DNA from: Butyrivibrio sp. UBA3740
GTDB taxonomy: Bacteria; Bacillota; Clostridia; Lachnospirales; Lachnospiraceae
Assembly (NCBI GenBank): GCA_002372465.1
Contig: DFGW01000250.1
Span: forward strand, 14,964 to 78,963
Length of the DNA stretch: 64,000 nt
Direction: 5' to 3'
The position numbers and the translations under genes are program-made. Below are positions 35,435 through 43,566 of this stretch, one piece after another; positions within the stretch are counted from its first letter, which is position 1, and every line of letters begins with the position of its first letter. Under the pieces are notes generated by a model. That model made no database searches and was not told the DNA's origin. It saw nothing but the letters and a program-made list of their open reading frames with translations.

Positions 35435-37096
35435 ATGGAGATATTTGCAAATACCCTTAAAGGTAAATATGATCTCAGCGACGATTACCATGATGGTGGC
35501 ATAAAGCCCTTTGTATGGTGCCTTTTGTGTGCCTTTGTCACCATGACGATCTGCTCAAGAAGTTCCTTCCTTTATGTCTTCAATCTATGGGATGATGCAA
35601 ACAGCTTTTTTACAGTGGGCAAGTGCATTTTCAGGGGATTTGTACCATACAGGGATCTTTTTGATCAGAAGGGAATCATGCTTTATTTTATATATGGGTT
35701 TGCTTCCCTGATCTCTGCCACCACCTTCAGAGGCGTGTTTGTCATGGAGATCATCGCAGCCTATTTCTCGCTGAAGGCTATACTTAAGATATACCAGCTG
35801 TTCCTGGAACCCAGAACCTTTCCTTACATCCTGACTCCTTTGACCGGTGCCGTGATCTATTCATCCCAGAACTTCTACTGGGGTGGAAGCGCAGAGGAAT
35901 TTCTTTTTCCATTCATTATGTGGGGCATGTACCTGTCGGTGAGATACTTCAGGCTCCAATACCCAAGGCCCATGGATTATAAGACCGTACTTACAGGTGG
36001 GATTCTTGCTGGTTGTGTCCTTCACATCAAGTTCAATTCTCTTGGCTTCTTTTTCGGATGGATGGCGGTGGTATTCTTTGCGGACCTGTTCGCTGACAGG
36101 AATATCATCAAAGCCCTGGGCAGCTGCGGTGTATTTCTTGGTGGAATGGGTATTGCAACGCTTCCCTGGCTTATCTACTTTGGGGCAAACAGGGCAATCG
36201 GCGACTGGGTATACGTTTATATATACAAGAACGTCTTTGAATATTCGGAGCATCTTTCCCTGGGAGACAGGATTGCCAAGTTCTACGATATAATGAAGAA
36301 CCATTTCTTTAATAACACTCCGGTTTATATCCTGATTCTTATCGGTATGGCCTTTTTCATTGCCTCTACTATTTCCAGTTACATGTACGAGGACCGGAAT
36401 GCTCTTTTTAAGAGGGACAGGTTTTTTGCCAAAGTGAGCATTGTTGAGCTCATAAACCTTGGAGTGCTGTTTTTCTTCCTGGTACTGGTACTTTTCATTG
36501 GTGGTGTGAGCCTTCCTTACTATTCATTCCCCATCAATGGATTTGTGGTGTTTGGTTTTATCCCGTTTTGTTATATAATAGAAAAGTTCCTTAAGGGTCG
36601 AATTGAGAAAAATACCCATGGAAGAAGCTACGACGGGGCCATACTTGATTCGTCGATAGCCTTTGGAGTCAGCATTATTTCTTTTGCCGTGGCAGCATTT
36701 GTATCCTGGTTTGGGTCAATCAATGTTAAAACCATGGGACTTAAGGCTGATGAGCTCTGGCTCTACAAGTTCAAGGATTACATTGAGTCATCGGGGATTG
36801 AGGATCCGGGGCTCATCGTGGAGTTTGCCTTTGACGTGGGACTTTACACCGTGTGCGACTTAGAGCCAATTTGCTACTATTTCCAGACACAGACCCTTAA
36901 CATGGATGAAGTACTTGCCTATCAAAAGAAATATCTCCACAATGGAGAGGCTGACTTCATCGTTACCTGTGATCATCCGGCGGAGGGCCATGATGATTAC
37001 TATTTCGAGGTAATGGAGCAGCGCTGTCAGTTTTATAATTTTGATCATACCTATACTTTGTATCAGAGGAACGATGTTCCTTATGAGCCACAGTAA
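35435..37096 (+). CDS. GT-C-like multi-pass membrane protein (PMT/ArnT-type)
   Basis: A 553-residue protein with about eleven membrane segments and a soluble C-terminal domain of about 110 residues. The first outer loop reads 'LWDDANSFFTVGKCIF', followed by 'VPYRDLFDQKGIMLYFIYG'. This is the Asp-containing loop and the 'Y-x-D ... KG' pattern typical of ArnT/PMT-like glycosyltransferases. The ATG at 35435 has GGAG five bases upstream; a GTG at 35429 overlapping the manC stop is the alternative. Likely one of four outer-face transferases in this operon. Confidence 0.75.
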   Translation: MEIFANTLKGKYDLSDDYHDGGIKPFVWCLLCAFVTMTICSRSSFLYVFNLWDDANSFFTVGKCIFRGFVPYRDLFDQKGIMLYFIYGFASLISATTFRGVFVMEIIAAYFSLKAILKIYQLFLEPRTFPYILTPLTGAVIYSSQNFYWGGSAEEFLFPFIMWGMYLSVRYFRLQYPRPMDYKTVLTGGILAGCVLHIKFNSLGFFFGWMAVVFFADLFADRNIIKALGSCGVFLGGMGIATLPWLIYFGANRAIGDWVYVYIYKNVFEYSEHLSLGDRIAKFYDIMKNHFFNNTPVYILILIGMAFFIASTISSYMYEDRNALFKRDRFFAKVSIVELINLGVLFFFLVLVLFIGGVSLPYYSFPINGFVVFGFIPFCYIIEKFLKGRIEKNTHGRSYDGAILDSSIAFGVSIISFAVAAFVSWFGSINVKTMGLKADELWLYKFKDYIESSGIEDPGLIVEFAFDVGLYTVCDLEPICYYFQTQTLNMDEVLAYQKKYLHNGEADFIVTCDHPAEGHDDYYFEVMEQRCQFYNFDHTYTLYQRNDVPYEPQ

Positions 37097-37119
37097 GTAA
37101 AAGATAAAGGAGATATGTA

Positions 37120-38139
37120 ATGCCAATAAGAGTTAACAGTTTCATGGGAAAGTTTGGATGGTTCGCCAGAAAGCATTTCCCTATGCTTGCAAGTAATGCG
37201 TACCTTAAGCTTCAGTTCGTCACAAGAAGTAAGTCCCAGAAGGCTTACTGTGACTACTTCCTGAGTGCCAAGGAAGTTCCGATGCCCAACGTTGTGAACA
37301 TCGAGACCATCAACAGATGTAATTCCACCTGTGCCTTCTGCACAGCTAATGTTCATGCTGAGAAAAGACCTCTTGCCAAGATCGACGATAAACTCTATGA
37401 GAACATCATTGATCAGCTGGCAGACTGGGGCTACAAGGGACATCTGACACTGTACGGGAACAACGAGCCATGGCTTGATACCAAGATCGTGGAGAGACAC
37501 AAGTACGCCAGGGAGAAGCTCCCGGACAGCTTTATCTTTATGTCCACCAACGGTCTTATCCTTAAGATTGAGGATGTTAAGGCCATCGCCCCATATATCA
37601 ATCAGCTTATCATCAATAACTACTCTCTTGAGATGAAGCTTCACAAGAACATTCAGGAGATCTATGAATATGTGAAGGCTCATCCCGATGAGTTTAAGGA
37701 CCTGGATATCCAGATTCAGATGAGATATCTTCAGGAGGTCCTTACAAACCGCGCAGGAAGTGCTCCTAATAAGCAGGAGACCCAGAAGGTTGTTAAGGAG
37801 ACCTGTCTTCTTCCTTTTACTGACATGTGGATCATGCCAAACGGTAAGATGGGACTTTGCTGCTGCGACAACTTTGAAGTAACTGATTTTGGTGATCTTA
37901 CCAAGATGAGCCTGAAGGAAGCCTGGGGTTCTGAGCAGTTCCAGAAGGTAAGAAGGGCCATCGCAGAAGGACGCCAGAACTATCCCTTCTGTAAGCATTG
38001 CGACTTCATTGACGCAGGCTTTAGAATGCAGATCGTTAACGCAATCCTTCGGGGTGATCAGGATGCTGCCAACAAGCTTGGCGGTCACGAGAGGATGAAG
38101 ATCGGAAACAAGAACAACGAAGACGACGGAATCAGGTGA
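37120..38139 (+). CDS. radical SAM enzyme with SPASM-type C-terminal cluster
   Basis: A 339-residue protein. The radical SAM motif is C-x3-C-x2-C at Cys67, Cys71 and Cys74, in 'INRCNSTCAFCTAN'. A C-terminal SPASM-like region has Cys229, a run of three cysteines at 247-249, and 'FCKHCDF' with Cys291 and Cys294, enough for one or two auxiliary iron-sulfur clusters. Such enzymes cleave S-adenosylmethionine to make a radical and often modify peptides or sugars. No small precursor peptide gene is seen next to it. Its place between two glycan genes favours a sugar, lipid-linked glycan or protein substrate in the glycosylation route, which is inference. It has GGAG before its ATG. Confidence 0.88.
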   Translation: MPIRVNSFMGKFGWFARKHFPMLASNAYLKLQFVTRSKSQKAYCDYFLSAKEVPMPNVVNIETINRCNSTCAFCTANVHAEKRPLAKIDDKLYENIIDQLADWGYKGHLTLYGNNEPWLDTKIVERHKYAREKLPDSFIFMSTNGLILKIEDVKAIAPYINQLIINNYSLEMKLHKNIQEIYEYVKAHPDEFKDLDIQIQMRYLQEVLTNRAGSAPNKQETQKVVKETCLLPFTDMWIMPNGKMGLCCCDNFEVTDFGDLTKMSLKEAWGSEQFQKVRRAIAEGRQNYPFCKHCDFIDAGFRMQIVNAILRGDQDAANKLGGHERMKIGNKNNEDDGIR

Positions 38140-38147
38140 GGTAAACC

Positions 38148-39110
38148 GTGGATAAGATTGCTGTTTTGATCCCCTGCTATAATGAGGAGAAAACAATCGG
38201 GAAGGTGGTTCGCGATGCGAAGGCTGCTCTTCCTGAAGCAACTATATATGTGTACAATAACAACTCCAAGGACAGGACTGCAGAGATTGCAAAAGAGGCA
38301 GGAGCTGTTGTCCGAAATGAATTCATGCAGGGCAAGGGTAATGTCATAAGGCGTATGTTCCGCGAGATTGACGCCCTGGTCTATGTCATGGTGGACGGAG
38401 ATGACACCTATCCAATGGAGTCTGCGCCTGAGATGGTGCAGATGGTCCTGGAGCACAATGCGGACATGGTTGTTGGTGACAGGCTTTCCTCTACCTACTA
38501 TCAGGAGAATAAACGCCCCTTCCACAATTTTGGAAACGATCTGGTTCGTCTTGCTGTCAACAAACTCTTTGGTAGCGATGTAAGGGACATCATGACCGGC
38601 TTTAGAGCTTTTTCCTACGAATTCGTAAAGACCTTCCCTGTGCTTTCAAAGGGATTCGAGATAGAGACCGAGATGACCATTCACGCAGTCTACAACAACA
38701 TGCAGATAGATAATGTGGTCATTGATTACCGTGACAGGCCTGAAGGCTCTGTGTCAAAGCTTGACACCTTTGGAGACGGCTTCAAGGTCCTAAGGACCAT
38801 AGCAAGGCTCTACAGGAGCTACAAGCCCTTTGGATTCTTTAGCATCATAGCCGCTTTTTTGGCTTTGCTTTCTATAATTTTCCTGGTCCCTATTATCCGT
38901 GAGTACTGGGTTACGGGACTGGTACCTAGATTCCCGACACTTATTGTATGCTGCTTTGTAATGATGGCAGCTGCTTTAAGCTTATTCGCGGGGATAATCC
39001 TTTCTACTTTGGCAATCAACAACCGCCGTGAATTTGAGATGCAGCTCAATATGCTCCAGAGGCACAAAGAGACAGATTACGCCAAAGAGGATGAAGCATT
39101 CGAGAAGTAA
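38148..39110 (+). CDS. GT2 polyprenyl-phosphate glycosyltransferase with two membrane segments
   Basis: A 320-residue enzyme starting with a GTG (AGGT upstream). The GT-A domain has 'IAVLIPCYNEEKTIGKV', 'NNNSKDRTAEIA' and the metal motif 'VMVDGDDTYP'. 'DIMTGFRAFS' and 'GFEIETEM' follow, as in DPM1 and GtrB-like enzymes. Two hydrophobic segments near 228-250 and 268-290 anchor it. It should charge undecaprenyl phosphate with a sugar at the inner face. The GT-C-like gene that follows 17 bp later is its likely partner. Confidence 0.87.
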   Translation: MDKIAVLIPCYNEEKTIGKVVRDAKAALPEATIYVYNNNSKDRTAEIAKEAGAVVRNEFMQGKGNVIRRMFREIDALVYVMVDGDDTYPMESAPEMVQMVLEHNADMVVGDRLSSTYYQENKRPFHNFGNDLVRLAVNKLFGSDVRDIMTGFRAFSYEFVKTFPVLSKGFEIETEMTIHAVYNNMQIDNVVIDYRDRPEGSVSKLDTFGDGFKVLRTIARLYRSYKPFGFFSIIAAFLALLSIIFLVPIIREYWVTGLVPRFPTLIVCCFVMMAAALSLFAGIILSTLAINNRREFEMQLNMLQRHKETDYAKEDEAFEK

Positions 39111-39127
39111 AAGTGAGGACTTTTCCC

Positions 39128-40642
39128 ATGTCTTACAGTTTTGAGAAGAAAGGCGTGCTGCATAGACTCATCAGCGTGATATTCAGGATCACGGTTATGT
39201 TTATTCTCGCTGTGCTCATATTCGCAGACAAAATCCCTACCACGGAATTTCATAAGCGCACCTTTGTACAGCCCAATCTGGTGCTGCTGGCTATGGGAGT
39301 CATGGCTCTTTTGGTGATGAGACAGCTCCTTATCAGGAAAAGAGATATCCCCGGGTCTGTCTTTCCCGGCGCTATCATAGTTCTTTTTGTGACAACTGTT
39401 CTGGCTCTTCTTGGTATGTTTGAAACCGGATGGGACGCAGGAGAGGTTATGGATGATGCCATGAAAGTGGCAACCGGAGGCGCCATCAGTCCTGACTACT
39501 ACTCGATTTACCCCAATAACAGGCTTTTATTCCTTACACTGACATTCCTGTTTAAGCCATTTGCATCATTGGGACTTAGTGATGCCAAGGCCTTGTATGG
39601 AATAGCAGTGGTCTTCCAGTGCCTTCTTTTCTGGCTCACAGGTCTGATGCTCCACGATATTCTTCGGATCAGATTTGACAAGAGAACTGCTATGTTTGGC
39701 TACATTCTCTTCTGCCTTTTTGTGGGGATAAACCCATGGATGTTTATCGTCTACACCGATGGAATGGGTATAATATTCCCTGTTCTTATACTTTGGATAT
39801 TTGCTAAGGTTCCCGACGCAGCCTGGTATTTTACGGCTCTTAAATGGCTCCTGATGGTACTGGCGGCTGTTGCAGGTTATCATATGAAGGCCACACCGGT
39901 GGTGATGCTGATAGCTCTTATTATTTCTGCTGTCATAGCTTATCTTGGCGACCTTACGGAAAAGAAAAATCGGGCAGCTCTTTTAATAGTTCTTTTGGCC
40001 GGGGTACTGACTGTGCCCGGGATCAGTATAAGTGACAAGTACCTGGGCAATGCCTTTGAGACGGTTACAGGGACCACTATCAATCACGAGATGGAATATT
40101 CTTCCTTCGATTTCCTTAACATGGGACTTAATGATGAGAGCCATGGGACCATGAATGCGGAAGATGATAATTATTCTCTTTCCTTTGGAACCTATGATGA
40201 GAGAGTAGAGGGGAACAAGGACCGGATCAAAGAGAGACTAAAAAGCTATGGTGCAGACGGTCTTGCCTGGCTCTACACAAGGAAGCTTCGTTTGAACTAT
40301 AACGACGGATCATTTGGCTACGGACTTGGAGGGGAAGGCTTTATCGGAAGATCCTTTTCTGATGACAGTTTCCTTAACCATTGGCTAAGGCAGCTAATTT
40401 GGCCGGATCGCAGCGGTTTTAATGTGCTTTTGAATTACTTGCAGATTCTGTGGCTTGGGATTTTGGCAGCGATGCTGTTTTTACAGATAAGGGATATTTA
40501 CAGCTGTGCATTGGCGCTTTCCATCATGGGGATTACAGCTTTTACCTGTATATTTGAAGCGCAGCAGAGGTACCTTTTAGTATTTGCTCCAATTTATGTA
40601 CTAGTCGCAGCGGGAGCGCTGATGAAGAATAAAGAAGATTAA
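39128..40642 (+). CDS. GT-C-like multi-pass membrane protein
   Basis: A 504-residue protein with about eleven membrane segments. The first large outer loop holds 'WDAGEVMDDAMKVATGG' and 'DYYSIYPNNRLLFL', with acidic residues in the place used by GT-C enzymes. An outer region of about 120 residues near 310-430 is soluble. The ATG at 39128 has AGGA eight bases upstream; a GTG at 39113 is in frame. It is the last gene of the operon, followed by a two-way terminator. Probable outer-face sugar transfer, with no named family. Confidence 0.7.
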   Translation: MSYSFEKKGVLHRLISVIFRITVMFILAVLIFADKIPTTEFHKRTFVQPNLVLLAMGVMALLVMRQLLIRKRDIPGSVFPGAIIVLFVTTVLALLGMFETGWDAGEVMDDAMKVATGGAISPDYYSIYPNNRLLFLTLTFLFKPFASLGLSDAKALYGIAVVFQCLLFWLTGLMLHDILRIRFDKRTAMFGYILFCLFVGINPWMFIVYTDGMGIIFPVLILWIFAKVPDAAWYFTALKWLLMVLAAVAGYHMKATPVVMLIALIISAVIAYLGDLTEKKNRAALLIVLLAGVLTVPGISISDKYLGNAFETVTGTTINHEMEYSSFDFLNMGLNDESHGTMNAEDDNYSLSFGTYDERVEGNKDRIKERLKSYGADGLAWLYTRKLRLNYNDGSFGYGLGGEGFIGRSFSDDSFLNHWLRQLIWPDRSGFNVLLNYLQILWLGILAAMLFLQIRDIYSCALALSIMGITAFTCIFEAQQRYLLVFAPIYVLVAAGALMKNKED

Positions 40643-40646
40643 AAAG

Positions 40647-40689
40647 AAAGCCAGTAGATTCGCCTCTACTGACTTTCATGACTTTTTTT
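40647..40689. terminator. bidirectional terminator between convergent genes
   Basis: A 12-bp stem (arms 40647-40658 and 40665-40676, one mismatch) around the loop TTCGCC. It has a run of seven Ts on the plus side and an A-rich flank that becomes a T-tract for the minus-strand gene. The plus-side T-tract overlaps the stop codon of the minus-strand gene. Confidence 0.85.
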
Positions 40690-41917
40690 AGTTATCCTGT
40701 TGGGCTTTATACTCTGCAGCTGCTTCTTCAGAAGGCTGTGCTAACGGGAATTCTCCTCTTATGTACTTCTCCCAGGATTCCGGGAAATATTCCTTCATCT
40801 GACCTTCGTCGTATCTGTAGTACTCATCAGGATCAAATTCGCTTATCTTGATAAAGTCTGTCTCGAGGTAAGCATAGGGCTCGTTGTGCTCTGCAAAGTT
40901 GATGTAGTGGGCTATGATCCTTGAAAATACCTGACGTCCTTTAAGGGAGAGATGAAGATTATCCATCAGGTACTCGCTTGCGGTGTCAAGGTAAAGGTCG
41001 CAGTGCTTCATGAACATGGTATCAATGCAGGTACATTCTTTGTCTTCGGCAACATTCTGAACTTTCTTGGCATAGTCTGCAAGAGTTCCAACTCCGTTAC
41101 TTACTATGTAGGAATCACCGATATAGGTTCCATCGGGATCAACATAAATTCCGTAAAAAGGAGTGATCAGGATGAACTGTGCATTTGGGCTTATCTCTCT
41201 TAATACATCGATTCCCTTGCAATATGCATTGTAGAAGGAGTGGTACTGAACTGTTTCGGTCTCATAGATGGTAGAATCAAGGGGAGCTTCATTGAAGAAG
41301 TCGTTGGCGCCATACTCAATGATGTAATAGTCAACCTCTTCAGGCTTTACCATGTTCATCTTCTCAAGAGTGTTTGGGTACTGGGCTAAAGTGGTCTCTC
41401 TGTTCGCCTTTCCTGCAAGGGCATAAGCCATTCCAAGGAAGGAAGTGGATGCCATGGTCTCAGGATTGGTGTCATTTGTGGACTTTTCAAGAGTACAGGT
41501 CGTTCCGCCGATTGAGAGGTTATAGGGGATGCAGTTTGGAACCCTGTTCATGATAAGAGCAGTAAGGTCCGTCACATCGCTGCTTCCGTTTGCCAGCTGG
41601 CTGTCTCCGAAGTAAACTATTTCAACAACTTCATCTCTGTCAATTGATGTGGATTCGGATGCCTCGTTAGAAGCACTCTCCTGTGTACTTGCAGTATTTG
41701 CAGCACTTTCACCTTCCTCCAGAAGCGGTTCAAAAAGATCTTTTACAACCACGGTAGACTTATCTTCAGATGAAGCGTCGGTGCTCTCGGCTTCTGTGGC
41801 ATCGTCATTTACATATTCTGTGGCTTCCTGTGGCTGCTCTTTTGATAAGGAACAACCGGTCAGAGCCAGGGTAGCTGTCATGAATAATGAAATAAAGAAC
41901 TTAGTGTGTTTTTTCAT
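40688..41917 (-). CDS. SGNH/GDSL-hydrolase-like lipoprotein
   Basis: A 409-residue exported lipoprotein. It has a lipobox signal peptide ending 'LALTGCS', so the Cys is probably lipid-modified. A linker of about 75 residues rich in Ser, Glu, Asp and Thr follows ('ATEAESTDASSEDKS', 'QESASNEASESTS'). The SGNH fold has block I 'YFGDSQLANG' with the nucleophile Ser, block III 'EYGANDF', and block V 'DNLHLSLKG' with the catalytic Asp and His. It is probably an esterase or acyl-transfer enzyme acting on wall or capsule glycans. The ATG at 41917 has GAGGAG seven bases upstream. A TTG at 41947 lies upstream of the predicted transcription start. It diverges from the VTC-DUF4956-CotH operon. Confidence 0.85.
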   Translation of the reverse strand: MKKHTKFFISLFMTATLALTGCSLSKEQPQEATEYVNDDATEAESTDASSEDKSTVVVKDLFEPLLEEGESAANTASTQESASNEASESTSIDRDEVVEIVYFGDSQLANGSSDVTDLTALIMNRVPNCIPYNLSIGGTTCTLEKSTNDTNPETMASTSFLGMAYALAGKANRETTLAQYPNTLEKMNMVKPEEVDYYIIEYGANDFFNEAPLDSTIYETETVQYHSFYNAYCKGIDVLREISPNAQFILITPFYGIYVDPDGTYIGDSYIVSNGVGTLADYAKKVQNVAEDKECTCIDTMFMKHCDLYLDTASEYLMDNLHLSLKGRQVFSRIIAHYINFAEHNEPYAYLETDFIKISEFDPDEYYRYDEGQMKEYFPESWEKYIRGEFPLAQPSEEAAAEYKAQQDN

Positions 41918-41946
41918 AAAATATCTCCTCGTCTTTCCAAGAAACA

Positions 41947-41975
41947 ATTCTAAACACTTTAATTTAATTTGAAAA
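41947..41975 (-). promoter_or_regulatory. promoter of the SGNH lipoprotein gene
   Basis: On the minus strand: TTTTCA (-35, 41975-41970), 17 bases, TAGAAT (-10, 41952-41947). The leader would be about 23 bases and contains the ribosome-binding site. Confidence 0.45.
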
Positions 41976-41990
41976 GTGCTTTGGATAAAT

Positions 41991-42034
41991 CTTAAGGAGT
42001 TCTGCTGCTAATCTTAAGAAATTCTTAAGAAATT
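41991..42034. promoter_or_regulatory. 11-bp-phased CTTAAG repeats, probable response-regulator site
   Basis: Two perfect tandem 11-bp units CTTAAGAAATT (42013-42023 and 42024-42034) and a third copy CTTAAGGAGTT at 41991-42001, exactly two units upstream. The arrangement is CTTAAG-N5-CTTAAG. Direct hexamers with an 11-bp period are the usual binding site of OmpR/PhoB-family regulators; CiaR's TTTAAG-N5-TTTAAG is the closest known form. The site sits between the two divergent promoters and could serve either or both. Confidence 0.6.
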
Positions 42035-42092
42035 AACTGAATTGCGCTCATAATTTCAAAGAAAAGCACGATATAACGTTAACTTTCTTCAA

Positions 42093-42121
42093 TAGACATC
42101 AAAACCCAAACATGATAAAGT
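42093..42121 (+). promoter_or_regulatory. promoter of the VTC-DUF4956-CotH operon
   Basis: TAGACA (-35), 17 bases, TAAAGT preceded by TGA (extended -10). The leader is about 39 bases, with AGGAAG before the ATG. Confidence 0.6.
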
Positions 42122-42165
42122 AGGAAACAGCGAAAAACTGTCAAAAAGACCAGGAAGTAAGCCTA

Positions 42166-42867
42166 ATGAAGAAATACAGGAATGAATGGAAGTACCAGTG
42201 TCACGAAAAAACTCTCCTGGAAGTTATGGAGCGTCTTAAGGGAACACTGACTCCGGATCATAACGGCGATGAAGGTACCTATGTGGTGAGATCTGTGTAT
42301 TTCGATGATCCCCAGGGATCCTTTGCCATGGACACCGAGGCGGGCGTATCCCACAGGTACAAGTACCGCATCAGGTATTACGGAAATGACACCGGTACTC
42401 TTAAATTAGAAAAAAAAGAGAAGCTGGATGGCAGATGCCACAAGGACAGCTGCAGATTGTCCTTGGAAAACTTTGAGAAGATCATGAAGGGTGACTACCT
42501 TGAAGTTTTCTGGGAGACCGACAACAAGGTGCTAAAGGAGTTTTGTGTCAAGGCAAACACAATGCTTCTATCACCCAAGGTCATCGTAGAATATGACAGA
42601 ACTGCGGTTATCGAGCCCTTTGCAAACATAAGGATTACAGCAGATCGGAATATCTCTTTTTCTCCTGAGGTTGACAGGTTCCTTGAAGGAGATTATCTGA
42701 GAAACCCGATCCTTACGAAGGACCAGCATGTCCTGGAGGTTAAGTTTGATCATGTGCTTCCGGGATATATCAAGCGAATAGCCAGTGACGACAAGCTTAT
42801 TCAAAGCTCTTTTTCCAAATATTATCTGGCCAGAAAAAATATGAGCAACACAGGAAGGAGATTTTAA
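42166..42867 (+). CDS. VTC-domain polyphosphate polymerase-like protein
   Basis: A 233-residue cytosolic protein of the triphosphate tunnel superfamily. It starts 'YRNEWKYQCHEKTL' and has 'YVVRSVYFDDPQGS', 'YKYRIRYYGNDTGTLKLEKKEK', 'SPKVIVEYDRTAV' and 'HVLEVKFDHVLPGYI'. The alternating basic and acidic strand residues line the tunnel that in yeast Vtc4 builds polyphosphate from ATP. Bacterial members are commonly next to DUF4956 and CotH genes, as here. Whether the bacterial enzyme makes polyphosphate or another phosphorylated product is not settled to my knowledge. It is the first gene of the operon, and the next starts 3 bp after the stop. Confidence 0.87.
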   Translation: MKKYRNEWKYQCHEKTLLEVMERLKGTLTPDHNGDEGTYVVRSVYFDDPQGSFAMDTEAGVSHRYKYRIRYYGNDTGTLKLEKKEKLDGRCHKDSCRLSLENFEKIMKGDYLEVFWETDNKVLKEFCVKANTMLLSPKVIVEYDRTAVIEPFANIRITADRNISFSPEVDRFLEGDYLRNPILTKDQHVLEVKFDHVLPGYIKRIASDDKLIQSSFSKYYLARKNMSNTGRRF

Positions 42868-42870
42868 AAC

Positions 42871-43530
42871 ATGTTGACTGCATTTACTGAAGCAGCTAAT
42901 CATTTCAATAATCCGGCACTTACCACATCAACCATTCTTTCGGTTATAGGAATGGTTCTTGTGCTGTCTGTCATGGAGTTTTTGGTATACAGGTTTGTTT
43001 CAAACAGGGAGTTCTATAACAGATCCTTTAATATCACCCTGGCTGTGCTCCCGTTTTTCATTGCTACCATTGTGCTCTCACTTCAGTCCAATCTGGTAAT
43101 AACCCTTGGTACCATCGGAGCTCTTGCAATCCTCAGATTCAGGACTGCAATCAAGAATCCCGTGGACATGCTTTATCTGCTCTGGTCTGTTCATATCGGG
43201 ATCACCTGCGGATGCCAGCTATATCAGCTTTCCTTCATCACATTCATCGTGGTTACTCTGATACTCATAGTCTTTGAGCTTGTGAAGATCGGAAAGGCTT
43301 CCTATGTGCTGGTTTTCCACTATGAAGGAGATGGCGACTTTGACCTTGACGGGAATCTCAAGGGCGCAAACTGCAAGTACAAGGTAAAGAGCCGCAACTA
43401 TACTTCAACAGGTGTTGACTATGTGGTGGAGCTTTCAAGGTGCAACGTGGAAGAAGTGGTAAAGAGCCTTAAGAGTGCAGGAATTGAGAAGCTTTCTGTC
43501 ATGGAATATGACAACGACGACATCGTGTGA
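42871..43530 (+). CDS. DUF4956 membrane protein
   Basis: A 219-residue protein with four hydrophobic segments in the first 140 residues and a small soluble C-terminal domain of about 75 residues. The stretch 'TLGTIGALAILRFRTAIKNPVDMLYLLWSVHIGITCG' (read in two parts) is the family hallmark: a membrane loop with Arg and Asp. Its role is unknown. Tight linkage to a VTC protein and a CotH kinase suggests it passes a signal or substrate between the cytosolic and the external enzyme. Confidence 0.85.
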   Translation: MLTAFTEAANHFNNPALTTSTILSVIGMVLVLSVMEFLVYRFVSNREFYNRSFNITLAVLPFFIATIVLSLQSNLVITLGTIGALAILRFRTAIKNPVDMLYLLWSVHIGITCGCQLYQLSFITFIVVTLILIVFELVKIGKASYVLVFHYEGDGDFDLDGNLKGANCKYKVKSRNYTSTGVDYVVELSRCNVEEVVKSLKSAGIEKLSVMEYDNDDIV

Positions 43531-43566
43531 TATGGAGCAATCCGTATATCACAAAAGAGAGAATAC

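Noticed and set aside
37081-38241. Long minus-strand open frame across the radical SAM gene
   Set aside because: It is the shadow of a gene with clear catalytic motifs on the plus strand. The product is low in recognisable motifs and has no ribosome-binding site.
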